Source of the DNA: Gemmataceae bacterium
GTDB lineage: Bacteria; Planctomycetota; Planctomycetia; Gemmatales; Gemmataceae
Length of the DNA stretch: 55,459 nucleotides
Direction of reading: 5' to 3'
Assembly (NCBI GenBank): GCA_009691845.1
Contig: SIAJ01000030.1
Coordinates: 1 to 55,459, forward strand
How positions within the stretch are numbered: the first letter of the stretch is position 1; each line of letters begins with the position of its first letter. This document shows, in pieces, positions 35,539 through 42,804 of this stretch. The position numbers were made by a program, and so were the translations under genes. The notes under the pieces were generated by a model, which did no database searches, was not told where the DNA came from, and was given only the letters and a program-made list of their open reading frames with translations.

Positions 35539-36498
35539 TTACTGAACCACTTCCACCGCCCGCACGCGGCGACTCAAATACCACACACACACAAGGCAAA
35601 CGACAACGATCACGGCCGTGGCTTCGCGATATTCGGGCTGAATCTGATTGCCGGGCCGCAGGAGCAAATGATTCGTGCCAAAACACCACTGGCCGAACAG
35701 GTACATGTCGTTCCAAATGTCCAGGAGCCGCCAGCGTGGCGAAAGACCCAGGCCGTCCACCAGCCAGCGTTGCACGAGGCGCGACATCACGAATGCCGCC
35801 GTCCAAACCATGATCAGCGGCACCGTCCGCCGCAGCCAGGTCGCGGTCACGAGCAACAACAATGTCAGGGTGATGGTGAGTGCCGCACCATAAGCGAGAA
35901 TGCCAAACAACAGCCGAGTCGAGTTCTTGTAATACTCCCACGTATCGATGAATCCATATTCGACGTACAGGCACAAACCCGGAATCGTGGTCATGGCGTT
36001 GACGAGCACAGCAATCGCCAGGGCCTTGCCGACCAGGTAATGCCGGCGTCCGATGGGTTTGGAAAGGTAGAACGGCAGACTGTTGAAACGAAAATCATTG
36101 CCGACGATGGCCGACCCCGCGAAGGCGAGCAGCACCATCACGATGTAACCTTCGGTCCACATGAAGTCGCCGTAGGTATCCGCCGTTCCGTTCATCCGGA
36201 GCGTGTCGCGGAGCATGTTGACGAAGAAGTCCGGCCGAATCGTGCGGCCAAAAACGCCGCCGGTGCGAACGAGAGATTCGGAAACCCGCTGTTCGAGGAA
36301 CACCTGCAAATACTGGCCGAAGAAGTAGAGCAGGAAAATCAGCAAGCTGAAGATGTAGAGAGTCCAGAACATCTTCCGGCCGGCAAGAAGCTGCAGCGAC
36401 GAACGAGCAATCGCAACGCTGCCAAACCACGGCCCACGCCGAGCCGTATTCAGCGTGCGATAGCGAAGCAAATGCGGCGATGGAGCAGGTCGAGACAT
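35539..36498 (-). CDS. ABC-2 type transporter permease
   Basis: A 319-residue inner-membrane protein. A basic N-terminal segment is followed by the first helix (KMFWTLYIFSLLIFLLYFFG), a periplasmic loop, then five more hydrophobic segments (GYIVMVLLAFAGSAIVGN, AYGAALTITLTLLLLVTATW, ATAVIVVVCLVCVWYLS). FLSKPIGRRHYLVGKALAIA is the coupling loop. It has the ABC-2 layout with no recognisable substrate signature. It lies 19 bases from its ATPase gene upstream. Confidence 0.82.
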   Translation of the reverse strand: MSRPAPSPHLLRYRTLNTARRGPWFGSVAIARSSLQLLAGRKMFWTLYIFSLLIFLLYFFGQYLQVFLEQRVSESLVRTGGVFGRTIRPDFFVNMLRDTLRMNGTADTYGDFMWTEGYIVMVLLAFAGSAIVGNDFRFNSLPFYLSKPIGRRHYLVGKALAIAVLVNAMTTIPGLCLYVEYGFIDTWEYYKNSTRLLFGILAYGAALTITLTLLLLVTATWLRRTVPLIMVWTAAFVMSRLVQRWLVDGLGLSPRWRLLDIWNDMYLFGQWCFGTNHLLLRPGNQIQPEYREATAVIVVVCLVCVWYLSRRVRAVEVVQ

Positions 36499-36516
36499 AT
36501 CGAAGTCGTAGTCGGA

Positions 36517-37452
36517 TTAGGCGTTATTTGCAGTTCTCAGGAACATCTCTTCCAGTGTTTCGTCGTCTGGCAACACCGCACGCACAACCGAGCCCGTGTT
36601 CGGTGCCAATCCAAAAAACTCGCTGATTTTCCAGCCTTCCGCGACGGAAACGCGAAAGTCCCCTTTCGCATTGTAGCTCAGCACGCGGACCGCTTTCGCT
36701 TCGAGAGCGAGCTTGTAAGCCTCGATCTCTCCTTGAATCTTCAGGATGAATCGGTCGTGCCGGCGTTTGCAAAGCTCGTCCACCGAGCCTTGTCCGCGAA
36801 CTTCGCCGTTCATCAGAATGACCACCTGCTCGCACACCGCCTCCACGTCGGCCAGCAAGTGCGTGCTGACGATCAGCGATTTGCCAAAATCGCGGCCCAG
36901 TTCCAAAAGCAAGCGCAGCATGGCATCGCGGCTCGCGGGGTCGAGGCCGCTGGTTGGCTCGTCGAGCAACAACACCGGCGGATCGTGAACCAACGTCTGG
37001 GCCAGCTTGAGCCGTTGCTTCATGCCGGTCGAATATTCCTCAAGCCGGCGATAGCGAGCCTCTTCCAGTCCCAAATAGGTCAGCACCTCGTGAGCCCGGC
37101 GAATCGCCTGCTTTCGCGGCAGGCCGTACAACTCGCCGGCCAGCGAAACGTAATCGACGCCCCGCAGGCCCGGCACAAGAGCGTCGGCCTCCGGCATGAA
37201 GCCGATCAGTCGCCGAAGTTCGTAGTCCCCTTCGCCGGCACCGTTTGGGGAGATCACGTGTTCCAGCACACGGCCGCTGCCGCTCGTGGGTGAGATCAAG
37301 CCCATCAAGAGTTTCAGCAACGTCGATTTGCCAGCACCGTTTGGGCCGAGCAAGCCAATACGCCCGGGCCTCAATCTCAGGGTGACATCGCGAAGAGCGA
37401 CATGGGTACCAAAGGTACGGCCGATTCGGTCGAGATCGATGAGAAAGTCCAC
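36517..37452 (-). CDS. ABC transporter ATP-binding protein
   Basis: A 311-residue ATPase with Walker A GLLGPNGAGKSTLLKLLMGL, Q-loop IGFMPEADALVPG, signature YSTGMKQRLKLAQTLV, Walker B VLLLDEPTSGLDPASRDAML and switch His in LIVSTHLLAD. It is the first gene of the four-gene exporter operon running leftward. Its promoter shares the 288-base divergent space with the capsid operon, so the shared element at 37541-37595 could affect both directions. Confidence 0.93.
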   Translation of the reverse strand: MDFLIDLDRIGRTFGTHVALRDVTLRLRPGRIGLLGPNGAGKSTLLKLLMGLISPTSGSGRVLEHVISPNGAGEGDYELRRLIGFMPEADALVPGLRGVDYVSLAGELYGLPRKQAIRRAHEVLTYLGLEEARYRRLEEYSTGMKQRLKLAQTLVHDPPVLLLDEPTSGLDPASRDAMLRLLLELGRDFGKSLIVSTHLLADVEAVCEQVVILMNGEVRGQGSVDELCKRRHDRFILKIQGEIEAYKLALEAKAVRVLSYNAKGDFRVSVAEGWKISEFFGLAPNTGSVVRAVLPDDETLEEMFLRTANNA

Positions 37453-37540
37453 ACGCTTGTTTTCGGATCATCGCGGCCAGCTTCAAGGCCCACGGAAATT
37501 CATCCGCGATGCCGCCGCCAAACTTTTTGGGAAATCTTGG

Positions 37541-37595
37541 CAAAGTCGTGTTCACATTTGGCGACTTCGCGCTATCTCTCTTACTGTACATCCGA
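37541..37595 (+). promoter_or_regulatory. Element shared with the terminase operon (copy B)
   Basis: The partner of 20153-20207, with the exact 13-mer CGACTTCGCGCTA at 37562-37574 and matches on both sides. It lies 145 bases before the first gene of the portal-capsid operon. That two intergenic sites share it, and that both lead phage-type gene sets, is seen in the sequence. The function is inferred. Confidence 0.55.
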
Positions 37596-37740
37596 TCACA
37601 ATCCATAAACGAATGGGTTTGTGATCATGGGACACGGAATCAACATGAGCCCTTCCCCATGCCGGGCGGGGGGTTACGGCCGTTTGAGGTTACCAATCCC
37701 CCGCCCGGTCCTTTCCTCTTTTAGAAGGCGTTGCCATGCC

Positions 37741-37953
37741 ATGCTTTACTTCCACGAACTCCCCGCCGCTTTTGACTTGCCAGGCGATGAACTCGCCCCC
37801 GACCAGCTCGAATTTGCTCTGGCCATGGATCGCTACAAGCGACGCTGGCGCAGGCCCGAGCCAAGCTGGCACGAAGTCCTCGCGGTGCTGGTGGCACTCG
37901 GATATCGAAAGCCCGCGGTCGAGGTGAGAGTGCCGCGACCGCCCTCGGAATGA
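37741..37953 (+). CDS. Small protein at the head of the capsid operon
   Basis: A 70-residue protein starting at ATG 37741 with AGAAGG 13 bases upstream. It is acidic in the first half (FDLPGDELAPDQLEFALAMD) and basic in the second (RYKRRWRRPEPSWHEVLAVL, then ALGYRKP). No domain is recognised. Phage modules often carry a small gene before the portal gene, but this one resembles no head protein I know. A G/C hairpin separates it from the portal gene. Confidence 0.55.
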   Translation: MLYFHELPAAFDLPGDELAPDQLEFALAMDRYKRRWRRPEPSWHEVLAVLVALGYRKPAVEVRVPRPPSE

Positions 37954-37955
37954 TT

Positions 37956-37987
37956 CCCTCCCCCTCTCCGCTTCGGGGAGGGGGGAG
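37956..37987. repeat. Palindrome of the CCCCCTCTCC family
   Basis: A stem of about ten pairs around CTCCCCCTCTCCG-CTT-CGGGGAGGGGGG, directly after the small gene and before the portal ribosome binding site. The same family stands after the protease and capsid genes. Confidence 0.65.
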
Positions 37988-38003
37988 AAAACAGGAGCTT
38001 GCC

Positions 38004-39194
38004 ATGTGGAATCGAATGCGAAGTCTGTTCAAAGCCGTTAAGCCGCAAGCGTCTGCCCGAGCCAGCGTTGGCGTCGGCGGCATGATGGCTCGCTCGCCTG
38101 GCTGGTGGCGTGACGATTCCGTCGAGCAGTTGCGCAACTACCAGTCGTGGGTGTACGCGGCCGTGAATGCCATCGCCCAGGAAGTTGCTCGACAACGGCC
38201 ATTCCTGTTCGTGAACACCGGCCAGGCCGAGCACGAGCAGACGCCGTTGCCGCACACGCATCCCATGGCCCGGTTGCTCGACAATCCGAATCCGTGGATG
38301 ACGCCGTGGGAACTTTGGTATCTCACGATCTTGTACCTCGAACTAACCGGAAATTGCTTCTGGTACGCGGCTCCGCGGGCGAACGGAACGCCGGCCGAAC
38401 TCTGGATTGTGCCGACGCCGTGGGTCCGCATCATTCCCGACCCGGTGCATTTCGTGAAGGGCTACGAGGTCGCCGTTCCGGGCATGCCGACGGAACGGTT
38501 CGCCCCGGAGGAGATCGTTCATTTGAAGTACCCGAATCCGCTCGACGTGCATTATGGTCTGTCGCCGCTGCAAGCCAACGCTCTCACGATCGACGCGAAC
38601 ACGGAGTTGCAGAAGAGCCGGTATCAAACGTTCCTGTCCGGCCAACGGCCAGGCATGGTGCTGCACACGGATCAGACTCTCACTGACCCGACGATTCGAC
38701 GACTCGAAGAGAAGATTCACTCTCGCTTCGGTGGCCGGGAAAACTGGACCAGACCGCTCGTTCTGGAACAAGGCCTGAAGGCCTCGCCCTGGACGCTCAC
38801 GCCGGCCGAGATGGATTACCTGAATTCGTCGAAGCTGAGCCGCGACGAGATTTTCGCTCTCTTCCGCGTGCCGACACCGATTGCCGGGATCGTGGAAAAC
38901 ATCGGCCTCGGAGCGGACATCTGGTACGGGGCCCGGGTGATGTTTTGCGAAGGAACCGTGCAGCCAAAACTCGACCTGATCGCCCAGGCACTCACCCGCG
39001 ACCTCGCTCGAAGATTTGGCCCCGACGTGACCATCGCCTTTCCCGAATGTTCGCCGCGAAATCAGGATCAACGCCGAGCCGACGACGAGTTGGATGCGAA
39101 AACTGGCTTGCGAACCTTCAACGAGATTCGACGCAGCCGCGGGCTGCGGCCTTATGCGGACCCTCGGTTTGATTTGCCGATTTTGCCAGCGTAA
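38004..39194 (+). CDS. Phage portal protein (HK97 family)
   Basis: A 396-residue protein starting at ATG 38004 after GGAG. It follows the HK97-type portal pattern: NYQSWVYAAVNAIAQEVARQ, HPMARLLDNPNPWMTPWELW, ELTGNCFWYAAP, AELWIVPTPWVRIIPDP, IVHLKYPNPLDVHYGLSPLQ, FLSGQRPGMVLHTD and EIFALFRVPTPIAGI. The C-terminus ends in the expected DARR-like RNEIRRSRGL region (TFNEIRRSRGLRPYADPRFD). The portal forms the DNA gate at one capsid vertex and docks the terminase. The length is normal and no frame break is visible. Confidence 0.93.
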   Translation: MWNRMRSLFKAVKPQASARASVGVGGMMARSPGWWRDDSVEQLRNYQSWVYAAVNAIAQEVARQRPFLFVNTGQAEHEQTPLPHTHPMARLLDNPNPWMTPWELWYLTILYLELTGNCFWYAAPRANGTPAELWIVPTPWVRIIPDPVHFVKGYEVAVPGMPTERFAPEEIVHLKYPNPLDVHYGLSPLQANALTIDANTELQKSRYQTFLSGQRPGMVLHTDQTLTDPTIRRLEEKIHSRFGGRENWTRPLVLEQGLKASPWTLTPAEMDYLNSSKLSRDEIFALFRVPTPIAGIVENIGLGADIWYGARVMFCEGTVQPKLDLIAQALTRDLARRFGPDVTIAFPECSPRNQDQRRADDELDAKTGLRTFNEIRRSRGLRPYADPRFDLPILPA

Positions 39195-39289
39195 GGCGAG
39201 CCGAGCGGCGTAAGCCGCCGGGTGATCTGGGTATTTTCTGAACCATTACCCGACGGCTCGCCACATTGGACCAACACCAAGGAGAACCC

Positions 39290-39826
39290 ATGACTGCTCC
39301 ACGTGCCGACCCCAGGATCCTCGCCTTCCCCGGCCAGACTCTCAAGGTCGATGAATCGAAGATGGTCGTTCGTTCGATCATCTCGACCAACAAGCCAGAT
39401 CGAGCCGGCGACGTGATTGTTCCGGCAGGGCTTCGCAATGCCGACGAATACCTGCGCAATCCGGTGGTTCTCTGGGCCCATCAACGTTCGTTGCCGCCGA
39501 TCGGCATCTGCGAACGCCTGACGCTCGAAGCGGACCGCATCATTGCCGAGACGAAGTTCAGTGCCTCGTCGCCGTTCGCACAGGACGTTTTTAAGCTGTA
39601 CGCCGAAGGCGTGCTGCGTGGCTGGTCGATCGGCTTCGTGCCCGCCCGGGTTCAACCAGCGAACGGCGGCAGCATCTACCGCGAGTGGGATTTGTTGGAG
39701 TATTCCGCCGTGCCGATTCCGGAGAACCCGCAGGCTCTCACACTCGCGATTCGCAAAGGCATGATTCACGACGCGGACCTCAGGCACTGGCTGGTTCGCG
39801 ATGTGCTGGCGGTTTTAGTTGCTTGA
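39290..39826 (+). CDS. HK97-family prohead protease
   Basis: About 178 residues from ATG 39290, which follows AAGGAG; an in-frame ATG at 39266 has no such signal. The fold is the herpesvirus-assemblin-like serine protease: VRSIISTNKPDRAGDVIVPA, the catalytic His in VVLWAHQRSLPPIG, and the catalytic Ser in LRGWSIGFVPA. LLEYSAVPIPENPQAL is the closing motif. It should trim the capsid protein N-terminus during assembly. Both catalytic residues are intact. Confidence 0.93.
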   Translation: MTAPRADPRILAFPGQTLKVDESKMVVRSIISTNKPDRAGDVIVPAGLRNADEYLRNPVVLWAHQRSLPPIGICERLTLEADRIIAETKFSASSPFAQDVFKLYAEGVLRGWSIGFVPARVQPANGGSIYREWDLLEYSAVPIPENPQALTLAIRKGMIHDADLRHWLVRDVLAVLVA

Positions 39827-39833
39827 GTTTTCT

Positions 39834-39858
39834 CCCGCTCTCCGTTTCGGAGAGCGGG
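39834..39858. repeat. Palindrome of the CTCTCCG family between protease and capsid genes
   Basis: A perfect 11-bp stem CCCGCTCTCCG/CGGAGAGCGGG with a TTT loop. It might adjust the capsid-to-protease ratio by stopping or stabilising part of the transcript. Confidence 0.65.
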
Positions 39859-39889
39859 AATTCGATCCACCCCATTCAGGAGTTTTTCC

Positions 39890-41275
39890 ATGTCCGACAC
39901 TCTCGTTCCAGACCGTTTCCAAACTCGCGATGAGCTGGTCTCGTTCATCGAGCAGCAAGCGACCTCGGCCATCGACAAGGCGGTGAATCTGTCACCGAAG
40001 GTCGAACGGCGCGTCCCCTGGGTGACCAGCGGGCCCGTTGGCCGCGATTCCGAGGGCTATAGCGTGCTCAAGGCTGCGGCCTTCGCGCTCGGCTACATCG
40101 GGCCCGATCAGGCCAAGGAAGAGTTGCATGTTCACAATCAACTGCGCGATCTGTACCAGACCTACGGTTTCGTGCCGCACTGCGGGCATCAGTCGTTCCT
40201 GGTGCCGATCGCGACCAATCATCTGCCGGCATTCGAATCGCGTGGTGCCCGCCTCCGCGACGAGATTCGCCAGAAAATGACCTGCCATGCCGACAAATTC
40301 GACATGGATGAAGCGAACTGGATTGGCCGCAAACTCGGCATTCGGACGAAAACGCTCGGCACCATCAGCGACCTGGCCGGCGGATCGCTGGTGCCGTTCC
40401 CGCTGCTCGGCGAACTGATCGACCTGCAACGCAACCTGGAAGCGTTCGCGCATGCCGGTGCTCAGGAAGTGGCGTTGCCGCCGAACGGCCGCTTGCAGTT
40501 TCCGAAGCTGACTGGCGGCTCGACGGCCTACTGGGTCGGTGAAGGAACAGCGATCACCGAGAGCGAGCCAACGACGGGTAATCTCGATCTGCAAGCGAAA
40601 AAACTCGGCGTGTTCGTGAAGGTGAATAACGAACTGATGCGGTTCGCTTCGCCATCGGCCGAAGGTCTCGTTCGCTACGACATGGCACGCGTGGCCGCCC
40701 TCAAGTCGGATCTCGCGATGTTGGAAGGAACGGGCGGTACGCAGATCAAGGGCTTGCTGACCTACAGTGGCATCTCGTCGCACACGGCATCGACCGTGGG
40801 TGCGAACGGTAACACGTTCGAGGCCGCCGACGTGGCACTCATGGAAAGCAAGTTGCCCGACGCGGTGCCGACGCCAACCGCGTGGCTGATGCGAAAGACG
40901 ATGTACGCAGCGTTGATGACGCGGCGGGCCGATGCTGCCGATGCCGATGATCGCCAGGGAGCGTTCCTGTTCAACCCGGCCCGCAACTCCACCGACGCTC
41001 CGCCGGCGGAACTGTACGGCACCAAGGTTGTGCGTTCGGCGCAGGTTTCCAACACGCGTGCCAAAGGGTCGTCGAGCAACCTGTCGTACATTCTGCTCGG
41101 GTATTTCCCGGACTGGATCGTGGCCCGTCTCGGCGTGATGGAGTTCCTCGCCAGCGGCCTGGGCGACACGGCCTTGCAGAACGACCAGACCTATCTGCGT
41201 GGCATTCAGCACATCGACGCTGGTCCACGCAACGCGGGGTCGTTTGTGTTGTGCGATTCGTTGACGGTTGCCTGA
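39890..41275 (+). CDS. Phage major capsid protein (HK97 fold)
   Basis: A 461-residue protein starting at ATG 39890 behind AGGAG. The C-terminal 290 residues follow the HK97 capsid pattern: GGSLVPFPLLGELIDLQRNL, TAYWVGEGTAITESEPTTGN, KKLGVFVKVNNELMRFASPS, DLAMLEGTGGTQIKGLLTYS and AWLMRKTMYAALM. NLSYILLGYFPDWIVARLGV closes the set. The N-terminal 170 residues contain a predicted helical stretch plus an unusual conserved-looking segment (YSVLKAAAFALGYIGPDQAK). Part of it is probably removed by the protease. The capsid appears intact. Confidence 0.93.
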   Translation: MSDTLVPDRFQTRDELVSFIEQQATSAIDKAVNLSPKVERRVPWVTSGPVGRDSEGYSVLKAAAFALGYIGPDQAKEELHVHNQLRDLYQTYGFVPHCGHQSFLVPIATNHLPAFESRGARLRDEIRQKMTCHADKFDMDEANWIGRKLGIRTKTLGTISDLAGGSLVPFPLLGELIDLQRNLEAFAHAGAQEVALPPNGRLQFPKLTGGSTAYWVGEGTAITESEPTTGNLDLQAKKLGVFVKVNNELMRFASPSAEGLVRYDMARVAALKSDLAMLEGTGGTQIKGLLTYSGISSHTASTVGANGNTFEAADVALMESKLPDAVPTPTAWLMRKTMYAALMTRRADAADADDRQGAFLFNPARNSTDAPPAELYGTKVVRSAQVSNTRAKGSSSNLSYILLGYFPDWIVARLGVMEFLASGLGDTALQNDQTYLRGIQHIDAGPRNAGSFVLCDSLTVA

Positions 41276-41283
41276 TTGATCTC

Positions 41284-41308
41284 CCCCCTCTCCACTTCGG
41301 AGAGGGGG
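41284..41308. repeat. Palindrome of the CCCCCTCTCC family after the capsid gene
   Basis: A perfect ten-bp stem CCCCCTCTCC/GGAGAGGGGG with loop ACTTC, just after the capsid stop. It is the third such hairpin in this operon. Confidence 0.7.
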
Positions 41309-41333
41309 CAATTCCCAACCACCAGGAGTTTCC

Positions 41334-41711
41334 ATGTCTACCGCGATCAACGATCTGAAGAACCAGGCCCTCATTGGGGCCAGTGCCTATCCCGCCTCCG
41401 TGAACGACACGACTGGCAGCACGGCCATCGACATGCTCGATGCCGATGGCCGCTGCTTCGCGATCCAGGTGATCGGTGCCGTCGGCGGCACCTCGCCGTC
41501 GCTCACCGGCAAGGTTCAGGAATCGAGCGACAACTCGACCTGGACCGATGTGACGAGTGCAACATTCACGGCTGTGACTGCTTCGAGCAGTTTGCAAACA
41601 ATCGTGTTCGATCGCACGAAACGTTATCTGCGTCACCATCGCACGGTGTCGGGAACGTCGCCGACGTTCCTGCTCGGCGTGCTGATTGGGGAGCAGAAGA
41701 AGACGGTGTAA
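41334..41711 (+). CDS. Small phage-type structural protein (capsid-associated)
   Basis: A 125-residue beta-rich protein starting at ATG 41334 behind AGGAG. It has a repeated Thr/Ser-rich pattern (AIQVIGAVGGTSPSLTGKVQ, SSDNSTWTDVTSATF, TIVFDRTKRYLRHHRTV). Similar small proteins commonly follow capsid genes in siphovirus-type head modules, where they decorate the head. I cannot name the family. Its place between capsid and connector genes supports a head role. Confidence 0.6.
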   Translation: MSTAINDLKNQALIGASAYPASVNDTTGSTAIDMLDADGRCFAIQVIGAVGGTSPSLTGKVQESSDNSTWTDVTSATFTAVTASSSLQTIVFDRTKRYLRHHRTVSGTSPTFLLGVLIGEQKKTV

Positions 41712-41727
41712 TTCGAAACGTGCAAAC

Positions 41728-41786
41728 GGAGTCGCGACCGTAAGGGAGCGGTGCGTCTTGACCGCTCCCTTACGGTCGCGGCTCCG
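41728..41786. repeat. Long palindrome, GAGCCGCGACCG family, copy 3
   Basis: The arms GTCGCGACCGTAAGGGAGCG and CGCTCCCTTACGGTCGCGGC are nearly perfect complements with a short loop. It lies between two head genes of the same strand, like copy 1 beside the terminase genes. Confidence 0.75.
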
Positions 41787-41815
41787 CTTGTTTCATCCTT
41801 CACTACTGGTGCATC

Positions 41816-42436
41816 ATGTCCCTCGACACACTCGCCAACGTCAAAACCCGCCTCGGCATCACGTCGAGTTCGGATGACACCATGCTCGGCCTGCTCCAGG
41901 ATTCCGCGGATGCGGCCGTCGCCAACTACTGCAACCGCGATTTTGAAGGCGGCACGTTCACCGAGGATTTTCCGGGTGGCTCCGAATTCGTGCATCTGCG
42001 GAATTATCCCGTCTCGAGCGTGACCAGCGTCAAGGTCGATGCCAGTCGAGCGTTCGGCTCGGAGACGATTGTCACCGCCAGCGATTACGTGGTGCAATCG
42101 GATCGTGGCGTGATCCAGTCCGTGGCCGGGCCGTTCCTGCCGAGCAAACGCGATGGCCTGGTGAACTCGGACATCCGCATCTGGACGCGAGGCCCGCGAG
42201 TGGTTCAGGTCGTCTACACGACCGCGACCAGTTCGGTGCCGAACGATGTGAAGGAAGCGTACGCCCGGCTCGTTGGCCACTGGTATCGCAAGGTGAAGAC
42301 GGAAGTCGCGAGCAGCTTCCTGAACGTCTCGCAACAGAAATTCGGCGAAACGTTCCAGATCCTCGGCAACGGCGGCCCGGAATTCCCCCAAGACGTCGTT
42401 CGCATCTTGGCCCCTTATCGCGTTCCCCTGATCTGA
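41816..42436 (+). CDS. Phage gp6-like head-tail connector protein
   Basis: A 206-residue protein that begins with the gp6-type helical pattern LANVKTRLGITSSSDDTMLG, LLQDSADAAVANYCNRDFEG. It is followed by a beta region (FVHLRNYPVSSVTSVKVDAS) and a C-terminal helix with DVKEAYARLVGHWYRKVKTE. Connectors form a ring under the portal in finished heads. The insert in the middle makes it longer than minimal gp6 proteins of about 100 residues. No start signal is strong, so coupling to the upstream gene is likely. Confidence 0.82.
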   Translation: MSLDTLANVKTRLGITSSSDDTMLGLLQDSADAAVANYCNRDFEGGTFTEDFPGGSEFVHLRNYPVSSVTSVKVDASRAFGSETIVTASDYVVQSDRGVIQSVAGPFLPSKRDGLVNSDIRIWTRGPRVVQVVYTTATSSVPNDVKEAYARLVGHWYRKVKTEVASSFLNVSQQKFGETFQILGNGGPEFPQDVVRILAPYRVPLI

Positions 42437-42445
42437 GGCACCATC

Positions 42446-42796
42446 ATGGCCACTCCTCCTGGACTCATCGACCTTTGCGACATCTACCGCCCATTCGGTG
42501 CCGGTGCCCCGACGTACACGAATGTTGTGTGCAAACTCGTCGCTGACCTCGAACGCGGACGAATCGACGGAGCGATCGTCTGGACTCATTACCTGCTACT
42601 TGCAACGTCCGACGATATCCGCGACGGTTGCACGCGCATCGCCGAAGGGAACGCCATCACCTACGCGGACGGCGACGAAGTGCGCATGACCATCGGAAGC
42701 AGCACGCCACGTTTCGTAGTCGCCTGGGTAGAAACCGTGGACGCGGGCACGGCACTCGAATTCAAGCGTGCCTATCTGCTGCGGCACACAGCGTGA
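42446..42796 (+). CDS. Head-closure / head-tail adaptor-like protein
   Basis: A 116-residue beta-barrel-like protein ten bases after the connector, behind GAGG. GLIDLCDIYRPFGAGAPTY and VRMTIGSSTPRFVVAWVETV resemble head-closure proteins that cap the connector before a tail binds. It is the last phage-type gene. What follows is a cellular gene on the other strand, so no tail genes are attached. The assignment rests on size, fold pattern and position. Confidence 0.65.
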   Translation: MATPPGLIDLCDIYRPFGAGAPTYTNVVCKLVADLERGRIDGAIVWTHYLLLATSDDIRDGCTRIAEGNAITYADGDEVRMTIGSSTPRFVVAWVETVDAGTALEFKRAYLLRHTA

Positions 42797-42804
42797 GGGG
42801 TGGG

